NCBI GenBank assembly: GCA_965657495.1
Contig: CBFHPD010000209.1
Location: forward strand, 1-6,891
Direction: 5' to 3'
Source of the DNA: JALQTD01 sp965657495
GTDB lineage: Bacteria > Bacteroidota > Bacteroidia > Flavobacteriales_D > Sanyastnellaceae
Length of the DNA: 6,891 bases
Every line of letters starts with the position of its first letter. Positions within the stretch are counted from its first letter, which is position 1. A model generated the notes under the pieces. The model was given only the letters and a program-made list of their open reading frames with translations, did no database searches and was not told where the DNA came from. Made by a program: the position numbers and the translations under genes. This document shows, one piece after another, positions 1 to 4,962 of the stretch.

Positions 1-1262
1 TTTGGCCCTACAACGGGCAGTTGCGCCTGCAGGGCCGCCGGAATTTCCAGGAATACTGGGGCGATCGGCCGCTCGAAGACCACTGGCGCCGTTCCCAAAA
101 GACCGGCATTGCGTTCACCAATGAACAGGAGGTGGTCCAAGAGGTGGAGGAGGAGCAGGCGGCATCAGGCAGCGGCATTCCCACGGCTGAAGAGCTGATG
201 GCGGGGTTGCCTTGTGAGCCGGAGGAACGCGATTCGAGTTTGGCCTTGATCGCGGAATCCTACTACCTCGCGGGCGTCGATTACAAGGAAAAACTGAACG
301 ATCCGGAAAACGCCATCGACAGTTGGGAAACCCTCGTGGACCGCTTCGAAGACAGCGATTACCACCCGACGGCCTACTACCAACTTTACCGTACGTACCT
401 GCAGCGGGAGGTGGAGGAGAATTACCAAAACCCGTTCTGCAGCACGTGCAACTCGGACTATTGGGCCGAGCTCGTGATGACGAAATACCCCGGCAGCGAG
501 TGGGCTGTCCTCATCGAAAACCCGGAATTTGCGGACGAAGAGGAAATGCGGCGCGAAGCGGAACGCGAGGAATATGAGGCCTTCCTGATGCGCTATTACC
601 AGAAGGAATACCAGCAGGTGCTGTTGGACATCACGCCGGTCATCGAGGACGAACCGGAGAACCACTTCGCGTGCCAGTACCGGTTGTTGCGGGCGCAGTG
701 CATCGGCGGGTTGAGCGCGCGCACGGGCGGAGATCGGACGTCGTACTACGAGGCGCTTTACTTGGTGGTGGATTCCTGCCCCGAGTCGGATGAGGGTGAA
801 TTCGCGCTGGCGTTGCTGACGGAATTGGGCGGGTTGCGCAAAGGCGTCGAGGAGGAGAAGGAGCCGGAAGTGGAGGAGGAGTCGCCGTTTGCGTGGAAGC
901 CTTACCTCGAGCATTACTTCGGCATGATCGTGCCGGTGGGGCGCGGCGATGTGGAGGCCTTGAAGGCGACGATTGCGGACTTTAACCGCGAGTACTTTTT
1001 GTCCCAAAACCTGCGCGTAACCGCCAACCTCATTGACCGCAACCACCAAATCATCCTCGTGAAGAGCTTCAAAAAGCAGGTCAACGCGCTCGACTTCTAC
1101 CGCGTTTTCGTCGCCAACCGTGAAGAGCTCATCGAGGTGAACAGCTCGGGCTACGACCAGTTCATCATTACGAGCGAGAACTACGTGGAGCTCTTCAAAT
1201 CGAAGGACATCGAAGGCTATATGGAGTTCTTTGAGGAGACCTACCTTTCTGAAGAGAAGTGA
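1..1262 (+). CDS. porW: PorW/SprE-type TPR protein, type IX secretion/gliding component (5' end outside window)
   Basis: This is the C-terminal part of a larger protein. The frame is already open at the left edge (first full codon at base 3), so the in-frame TTG at 21 is not the start; 419 residues are visible. PorW (SprE in gliding flavobacteria) is a lipoprotein with TPR repeats needed for type IX protein secretion. Seen here, numbering from base 3: a conserved-looking block ending RPLEDHWRRS (about 22-31), an acidic low-complexity linker (about 44-56), helical TPR-like repeats (about 77-135 and 180-270) including YYLAGVDYKEKL and AYYQLYRTYLQ, a second acidic linker (about 282-294), and a compact C-terminal domain (about 298-415) with motifs such as HYFGMIVP and FFEETYL. 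The order matches my memory of PorW/SprE proteins. Two cysteines (146 and 149) form CxxC next to a repeat. The lipoprotein signal lies outside the window. A generic TPR lipoprotein is the main alternative. Confidence 0.82.
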   Translation, partial: WPYNGQLRLQGRRNFQEYWGDRPLEDHWRRSQKTGIAFTNEQEVVQEVEEEQAASGSGIPTAEELMAGLPCEPEERDSSLALIAESYYLAGVDYKEKLNDPENAIDSWETLVDRFEDSDYHPTAYYQLYRTYLQREVEENYQNPFCSTCNSDYWAELVMTKYPGSEWAVLIENPEFADEEEMRREAEREEYEAFLMRYYQKEYQQVLLDITPVIEDEPENHFACQYRLLRAQCIGGLSARTGGDRTSYYEALYLVVDSCPESDEGEFALALLTELGGLRKGVEEEKEPEVEEESPFAWKPYLEHYFGMIVPVGRGDVEALKATIADFNREYFLSQNLRVTANLIDRNHQIILVKSFKKQVNALDFYRVFVANREELIEVNSSGYDQFIITSENYVELFKSKDIEGYMEFFEETYLSEEK

Positions 1263-1298
1263 TTTGAAGCGCGATCCACGGATTTGAACGTATTTTTG
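1263..1298 (+). promoter_or_regulatory. Candidate Bacteroidota promoter upstream of the bactofilin gene
   Basis: TATTTTTG at 1291-1298 fits the Bacteroidota -7 consensus TAnnTTTG exactly. The nearest upstream TTTG that could act as the -33 element is at 1263-1266, directly after the porW stop codon. The gap between them is 24 bp, slightly longer than the usual 17-23, so the -33 match is weak. Transcription would start at about 1302-1305, almost on the bactofilin ATG. It would serve the bactofilin, AtpZ-like and four-helix genes. This is inferred from the motif alone. Confidence 0.45.
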
Positions 1299-1303
1299 TG
1301 AAC

Positions 1304-1729
1304 ATGATGGGATCTGGAAAAAAGCAAGCCCGCTTCGAGACCGGTTCAGAACGGGCGATCAACCGCGTTGCAGAAGGAACGTCCATGAAGGGTACCTTGA
1401 CGTGCGAAGCCAGTCTCCGTGTGGACGGTACGTTTGAAGGAGAATTGGAGACGAAAGGGCGGTTGGTCATCGGTGCGGCGGGGTCGGTTTCAGGCACCAT
1501 CCGGTGCGCCCAGTGCGAAGTGGAGGGCCGGTTGGACGGTGAAGTGGTGGTGGAGGAGTTGCTCGCCATGAAGGCGGGTTCGCAAATCGATGGAGAGGTG
1601 AAGTACGGGCAATTATCGGTGGAGGAAGGCGCCGTGGTTACGGGCACCTTGCAACTGGTTTCCAAGGTCAAGGACTTGACATCATCCGATCGTCGCAAGG
1701 ACCGTGGGGCGGTCGAAGCGACGGCTTGA
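1304..1729 (+). CDS. Bactofilin (polymer-forming cytoskeletal protein)
   Basis: Bactofilins polymerise without nucleotides into filaments that scaffold envelope, shape and morphogenesis proteins at the inner face of the membrane. The 141-residue product has a short, basic, probably disordered N-terminus (1-18), a bactofilin domain (about 20-119) and a short charged tail. The domain shows the typical opening NRVAEGTSMKG and the glycine-spaced beta-helix turns RVDGTFEGEL, RLVIGAAGSVSG, EVEGRLDGEV and SQIDGEV. There is no transmembrane segment. I chose ATG 1304; ATG 1307 is equally possible, and an in-frame GTG at 1298 lies inside the candidate promoter octamer. No clear Shine-Dalgarno sequence is present. 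The stop codon overlaps the next start by one base (TGATG), suggesting translational coupling to the AtpZ-like gene. The family call is firm; which process it scaffolds cannot be told from the sequence. Confidence 0.93.
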   Translation: MMGSGKKQARFETGSERAINRVAEGTSMKGTLTCEASLRVDGTFEGELETKGRLVIGAAGSVSGTIRCAQCEVEGRLDGEVVVEELLAMKAGSQIDGEVKYGQLSVEEGAVVTGTLQLVSKVKDLTSSDRRKDRGAVEATA

Positions 1730-1953
1730 TGTACTGGCACGACGACAAGTCAGGTCGGGGGAAAACGGACCCGGCCTTCATGCGCTTCATGTCCATGGCC
1801 TATCAAATGGGCGCAGCCATCGGCTTGGGTGTTTGGTTCGGAATCTGGGCGGACGGCCGTTGGCCTGCGGCGAGCCCCCTTTTCACTGTGGCGGGCTCCT
1901 TGCTTGGCACAGGCATCGCATTGTACGTGGTCATTAAAGAGGCATCGAAATGA
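1729..1953 (+). CDS. atpZ: AtpZ/AtpI-family two-helix membrane protein
   Basis: This small inner-membrane protein has 74 residues from ATG 1729. A charged N-terminus (1-17) is followed by two transmembrane helices (about 22-40 and 50-68) joined by a short loop containing a charged DGRW turn (42-45) and a SPLF motif (49-52), then a short basic tail. This is the shape of the AtpZ/AtpI family (F1Fo ATPase accessory gene 1). Related proteins help c-ring assembly and, in Bacillus, AtpZ with AtpI has been linked to Mg2+/Ca2+ uptake; neither role is proven in Bacteroidota. The start shares one base with the bactofilin stop, and the stop overlaps the next gene as ATGA, so the three genes look translationally coupled. 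A TTG one codon upstream (1726) is a less likely start. Membership rests on helix layout and position before atpB. Confidence 0.82.
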   Translation: MYWHDDKSGRGKTDPAFMRFMSMAYQMGAAIGLGVWFGIWADGRWPAASPLFTVAGSLLGTGIALYVVIKEASK

Positions 1954-2348
1954 AAGCTTACGGTTGGATCGGTTGGTTGGGGTCGGCCTTGTTGTACGCG
2001 GGGGTGTGGGCCATTCCAGCGTCGCGGGCCTTTGCGGCCTCGTGGGAGTGGCCTGCGCTGGTGGTTGGATACGCCTTAATGACGGTCTTGCTCATCGGGT
2101 GGATGCAGCGTTCGGCCCATGCTTCGCCCATGCGTTTCGTGGCGGCCGTCAATGGGGCGACGGCGGTGAAACTGTTGTCGAGTGTGGCATTGGTGACCAT
2201 TTATTTGGTCGCTGGTGGCCTGTATCGAGTGCCTTTTGCCATGGGGCTTTTCGCGGCGTTTGCGTGGAATACGGCGCGTTTTGTTTGGGTAAGCCAAACC
2301 TTTTCCCATCCCCAGAACACCCCGGACCGCCCGGATTCCGTAGGCTGA
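1950..2348 (+). CDS. Uncharacterised four-helix membrane protein of the atp locus (AtpI-like by position)
   Basis: The 132-residue product appears to have four transmembrane helices at about 5-22, 35-52, 67-88 and 93-113, and a short polar proline-containing tail (119-132). I recognise no catalytic motif. The third helix is preceded by MRFVAAVNGATAVK, with a basic residue and small side chains on the entry side, which resembles hypothetical proteins that I recall in the same place in other Bacteroidota atp loci. Four helices and location between an AtpZ-like gene and atpB are also what classical AtpI (ATP synthase protein I) shows, so a role in c-ring assembly or ion supply is a reasonable inference, but I cannot show homology by eye. 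Its ATG lies within the end of the AtpZ-like gene (ATGA, 4-base overlap), which argues for co-translation. It is followed by a 76-bp gap with a promoter candidate for atpB. Confidence 0.75.
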   Translation: MKAYGWIGWLGSALLYAGVWAIPASRAFAASWEWPALVVGYALMTVLLIGWMQRSAHASPMRFVAAVNGATAVKLLSSVALVTIYLVAGGLYRVPFAMGLFAAFAWNTARFVWVSQTFSHPQNTPDRPDSVG

Positions 2349-2368
2349 AAAGAAATTGTTCAAAATCT

Positions 2369-2398
2369 GTTGAGAACGCGGCGTGATGACTATTTTTG
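2369..2398 (+). promoter_or_regulatory. Candidate Bacteroidota promoter for the atpBEFHAG genes
   Basis: TATTTTTG at 2391-2398 matches the -7 consensus TAnnTTTG, and GTTG at 2369-2372 supplies a -33-type TTG with an 18-bp spacer, within the usual 17-23 range. The predicted transcript would begin at about 2402-2405, giving a leader of roughly 20 nt before the atpB ATG at 2425. The leader has no strong Shine-Dalgarno sequence, as is common in this phylum. The octamer is identical to the one before the bactofilin gene. Motif match only; no start site has been measured. Confidence 0.6.
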
Positions 2399-2424
2399 CG
2401 CCGAATTCTTGAGACAGCTTTCGC

Positions 2425-3594
2425 ATGTTCAAACGCCATACTCCCATTCGCTCTTTCGTGTTGACGGTCTTCGCGGCAGTCGTAGCCTGGGGATTTGTGA
2501 GCGCTCAGGACCACGCGCATGGCGCACACGATGGCCACACCGATGCTGCGGAACATGCGCACGATGGTGACCACCACGGATCACACGACGAGTCGGAATT
2601 CAAAGCGGGGGAGTTCATTGTTGGCCACATTGCAGACGCGCACGACATCCACTTGTGGGGCCACACCCACATTCCACTTCCTGTGATTTTGTGGTCTTCT
2701 GAGGGTTTGGATGTTGTGATGAGCAGCAGCTTCGCTGCAGAAGGCGATCACCACGGTCACGCAGACCGGACGTATCACAGCGAATCCACAGGGGTTCATT
2801 ACACCATGCACGGCTCAGAAAAGCACGTGCACGGAGAAACGATTCTCGCTGGAAGCATCACGGCAGAGGGCGTGGACGTGCTGGATTTGTCCATCACGAA
2901 ATCCGTGTTTGGCATGCTCCTCATTATGGTGTTCATGCTGTGGCTGTTCGGGTCCATCGCGCGCAGCTACAAAAAGCGTGGAACGGTGGCCCCCACCGGA
3001 ATGGCCAACGCCTTGGAGCCGCTGATCATCTTCATTCGCGATGAGGTGGCCAAGCCGGCCATCGGCAAGCACGCCGACAAGTACTTGCCCTTCCTGTTGA
3101 CGGTCTTTTTCTTCACGTTCTTCTCGAACCTGTTGGGCCTGATTCCGTTCATCGGTGGATTCAACATCACGGGCACCCTCGGCATCACGTTGGTGATGGC
3201 GACCCTGGTGTTCCTGATCACCAACTTCACAGGGAACAAGCATTACTGGGGCCACGTTTTGTGGATGCCTGGGGTTCCTGCTGGGGTGAAGGCGCTCATT
3301 CTCACTCCCATTGAGGTCATCGGTTTGTTCTTGAAGCCCACGGTGTTGATGATCCGTTTGACGGCGAACATCACAGCGGGCCACATCATCATCCTCGCGT
3401 TCACCAGCTTGATCTTTATCTTCGGCAAGGGAGGAGAAGAGGCCGTGGCTGGAATGGGCATCGGGGTGTTCTCAACCGCGTTCATGATTTTCATGTACCT
3501 GCTGGAATTGCTGGTTGCTTTCCTCCAGGCCTTCGTTTTCACCTTGCTTGCAGCCCTCTACTTTGGAGATGCCAAGCAGGAAGCTCACCATTGA
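2425..3594 (+). CDS. atpB: F1Fo ATP synthase subunit a, with signal peptide and His-rich periplasmic domain
   Basis: Subunit a forms the two proton half-channels beside the c-ring. The protein has 389 residues, well above the roughly 270 of E. coli. Residues 1-27 look like a signal peptide (basic start, hydrophobic core, VSA before Q28). Residues 28-155 are a periplasmic extension with 22 histidines between 30 and 136, followed by IPLPVILW (83-90). The membrane core follows, with helices starting near 160, 220, 250, 290, 320 and 345. The essential channel arginine is R311 in IRLTANITAGH, with E297 and N315 at the places of E. coli E196 and N214. H320 and E361 occupy the E. coli E219 and H245 positions with the residue types exchanged, as in mitochondria. 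Q368 corresponds to E. coli Q252. ATG 2425 is chosen because it gives a complete signal peptide. An N-terminal extension is typical of the phylum; its role is unknown to me. Confidence 0.96.
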   Translation: MFKRHTPIRSFVLTVFAAVVAWGFVSAQDHAHGAHDGHTDAAEHAHDGDHHGSHDESEFKAGEFIVGHIADAHDIHLWGHTHIPLPVILWSSEGLDVVMSSSFAAEGDHHGHADRTYHSESTGVHYTMHGSEKHVHGETILAGSITAEGVDVLDLSITKSVFGMLLIMVFMLWLFGSIARSYKKRGTVAPTGMANALEPLIIFIRDEVAKPAIGKHADKYLPFLLTVFFFTFFSNLLGLIPFIGGFNITGTLGITLVMATLVFLITNFTGNKHYWGHVLWMPGVPAGVKALILTPIEVIGLFLKPTVLMIRLTANITAGHIIILAFTSLIFIFGKGGEEAVAGMGIGVFSTAFMIFMYLLELLVAFLQAFVFTLLAALYFGDAKQEAHH

Positions 3595-3622
3595 ATCTAG
3601 AAATCCATCCAAATCCAAACTC
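3595..3622 (+). promoter_or_regulatory. A-rich, G-poor translation leader of atpE
   Basis: The 28 bases between atpB and atpE contain 12 A and a single G (base 3600), in clear contrast to the G-rich coding sequence around them. AAATCCA occurs twice, ten bases apart (3601 and 3611). There is no Shine-Dalgarno sequence. An unstructured A-rich leader is the kind of region that supports strong initiation in Bacteroidota, and the c subunit is needed in many more copies than subunit a. The enhancer role is inference. Confidence 0.4.
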
Positions 3623-3862
3623 ATGGAATTGTTGACCATCCTTCTCGAAATCGGACAGGGCCTCGCAGGCCTCGGTGCAGGCGCAGCCGCAATTGGCGCT
3701 GGTATTGGTGTGGGCCGCATCGGCGGATCTGCATTGGAAGCTATGGCTCGTCAGCCTGAGGTTGCCGGTGACATCCGTTCAAACATGATCGTTGCTGCCG
3801 CTCTGGTCGAGGGTGTTGCGCTGTTCGGTGTGATCGTTTGTTTGCTCGTAGCACTCGGATAA
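3623..3862 (+). CDS. atpE: F1Fo ATP synthase subunit c (rotor ring)
   Basis: This is the 79-residue proteolipid that forms the rotating ring in the membrane and carries protons. It is a helical hairpin. Helix 1 (about 5-38) has the glycine/alanine packing pattern GLGAGAAAIGAGIGVG, the polar loop has the family signature R43-Q44-P45 that contacts gamma and epsilon, and helix 2 (about 52-78) carries the essential carboxylate E63 in ALVEGVALFG. The residue after E63 is glycine rather than the serine or threonine of sodium-binding rings, so proton coupling is likely. A longer in-frame reading from ATG 3515 would run through the end of atpB and is rejected: ATG 3623 gives the normal length. It is separated from atpF by only 4 bases. 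The family call is certain. Confidence 0.98.
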   Translation: MELLTILLEIGQGLAGLGAGAAAIGAGIGVGRIGGSALEAMARQPEVAGDIRSNMIVAAALVEGVALFGVIVCLLVALG

Positions 3863-3866
3863 TCCG

Positions 3867-4364
3867 ATGGGAGCGCTGTTAAGCCCCGCATTCGGGACGG
3901 TAATTTGGGCTTCGATCGCGTTCATCGTGGTCTTGCTCTTGATGCGCCGCATGGCTTGGGGACCCATCCTCAAGGCATTGAGCGACCGCGAAGAGAGCAT
4001 CACCGCGGCTTTGAACGAAGCGGAGAAGGCGCGCCTAGAAATGGCCACCTTGTCCGACGAAAATGAGCGCCTGCTGAAGGAGGCGCGCAAGGAGCGCGAT
4101 AGCATCCTGACAGAGGCGCGCGAAACGGCCGCGCAAATGGTTGCCGAAGCCCGTGCGAAGGCACAGGCCGAGGCGGATCGCGATCTGGCGAATGCCCGGG
4201 ATGCGATTGCCGTTGAACGCAAAGCCGCTGTTGCCGAATTGAAAGCTGAAGTTGCCTCCCTCTCCATTGACATTGCCGAGCGCTTGATGCGCCAGCAATT
4301 GGAGCGGAACGACGAGCAGCAACAATTGGTGAACAAGCTCATCGACGAATCTCCTCTCAACTGA
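3867..4364 (+). CDS. atpF: F1Fo ATP synthase subunit b (peripheral stalk)
   Basis: Subunit b anchors the stator stalk and holds the alpha/beta head still while the rotor turns; it acts as a dimer. The 165-residue product, close to the usual 155-170, starts with one transmembrane helix (about 9-26, FGTVIWASIAFIVVLLL), then a basic flank (RRMAW) and a long, highly charged, alanine-rich helix (about 34-150) suited to the right-handed coiled coil of b. The segment AELKAEVASLSIDIAERL (123-140) is the usual conserved region near the delta-binding end. Only one b gene is visible, between atpE and atpH, so a b/b-prime heterodimer is not indicated here. It follows atpE by 4 bases and precedes atpH by 7, so one transcript is expected. 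Confidence 0.97.
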   Translation: MGALLSPAFGTVIWASIAFIVVLLLMRRMAWGPILKALSDREESITAALNEAEKARLEMATLSDENERLLKEARKERDSILTEARETAAQMVAEARAKAQAEADRDLANARDAIAVERKAAVAELKAEVASLSIDIAERLMRQQLERNDEQQQLVNKLIDESPLN

Positions 4365-4371
4365 TTACACC

Positions 4372-4929
4372 ATGTCAGCACCACGCGTCGCTTCCCGATA
4401 TGCCAAATCACTGCTCTCCCTCGCGGAGGAAAAGCAGCAGCTCGATGCCGTCGAAAAGGACATTGAGTTGGTGTTGAATACCGTCGCTGCAAGCGATGAG
4501 CTGCAACTGGTTTTGGCATCCCCGGTATTGAATGCCGATCAGAAGCAGCGGGTACTTGATGCGGTATTCAAGGAACATTTGAGTCCGCTGATGATGGAAT
4601 TCATCACCATCTTGGTGCGCAAGAGCCGGGTGTCCATCTTGGCCCCAATCGCTGAAGCGTGCACCCAGATGCTCCGCACCATGAAAGGCATTCAGTCCGC
4701 CGAAGTCATCACTGCCGTTCCCCTTGAAGGCGCGGCGAAAGATCGGCTGATGGCGGAATTGAAGCGCCTGCACAATGGTGAAGTGGAATTGAAGGAAACG
4801 GTCAACCCGGAAATCATCGGTGGCTTCGTGCTGCGGGTAGAGGACCGGATGTTGGACGCTTCTGTGCGCCGCAGCTTGCAGAGCTTGCGTCGTGAATTGA
4901 CTGAACACGATTACGACCCTGAATTCTGA
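4372..4929 (+). CDS. atpH: F1Fo ATP synthase subunit delta
   Basis: Delta (the OSCP counterpart) sits on top of the F1 head and joins it to subunit b. The 185-residue length is normal. The N-terminal six-helix domain (about 1-105) opens with the family signature VASRYAKSLLSLA (6-18) and contains ASPVLNADQKQRVLDAVF (49-66). The C-terminal domain (about 108-180) has VITAVPL and the conserved block NPEIIGGFVLRVEDRMLD (145-162), followed by DASVRRSLQSLRREL. No membrane segment is present. Its stop codon lies inside a perfect inverted repeat that extends into the atpA leader. A second in-frame start is not needed because the signature begins near residue 6. Confidence 0.97.
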   Translation: MSAPRVASRYAKSLLSLAEEKQQLDAVEKDIELVLNTVAASDELQLVLASPVLNADQKQRVLDAVFKEHLSPLMMEFITILVRKSRVSILAPIAEACTQMLRTMKGIQSAEVITAVPLEGAAKDRLMAELKRLHNGEVELKETVNPEIIGGFVLRVEDRMLDASVRRSLQSLRRELTEHDYDPEF

Positions 4930-4935
4930 TTCAGG
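4918..4935 (+). other. Perfect 7-bp stem-loop across the atpH stop codon
   Basis: CCTGAAT (4918-4924) and ATTCAGG (4929-4935) are exact inverted repeats around a 4-base loop TCTG that includes part of the atpH TGA (4927-4929). The stem ends 27 bases before the atpA start. No run of T follows, so it is not an intrinsic terminator. It could mark an mRNA processing or stability boundary, or be chance. Confidence 0.4.
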
Positions 4936-4962
4936 ATCCATCAACCAGAATAACCGGCCACC

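Noticed and set aside
165..1049. Long open frame on the minus strand inside the porW region (294 codons)
   Set aside because: It lies opposite a recognisable protein, its translation is rich in Arg, Val and His without domain motifs, and it is explained by GC-biased antisense codons.
2319..2350. GC-rich palindromic pieces (CCGG repeats) near the end of the four-helix gene, considered as a terminator
   Set aside because: The pairing is short and imperfect and no T-run follows, so it does not support intrinsic termination before atpB.
1829..2386. Alternative + frame across the AtpZ-like and four-helix genes (185 codons)
   Set aside because: It covers two coupled genes whose own frames encode clear transmembrane helices; this frame shows no coherent protein pattern.
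2425..2595. Possibility that the His-rich AtpB N-terminus is a separate gene fused by assembly error
   Set aside because: Signal peptide, His-rich segment and membrane core are in one uninterrupted frame, and an N-terminal periplasmic extension is normal for AtpB in this phylum.
3515..3622. N-terminal extension of atpE starting at ATG 3515
   Set aside because: It overlaps the end of atpB in another frame and adds 36 residues with no c-subunit similarity; ATG 3623 gives a normal 79-residue protein.
3779..4519. Minus-strand open frame opposite atpE, atpF and atpH (246 codons)
   Set aside because: The Ser/Arg/Ala-rich translation is the antisense of alanine- and glutamate-rich subunit b; no motif or plausible context.
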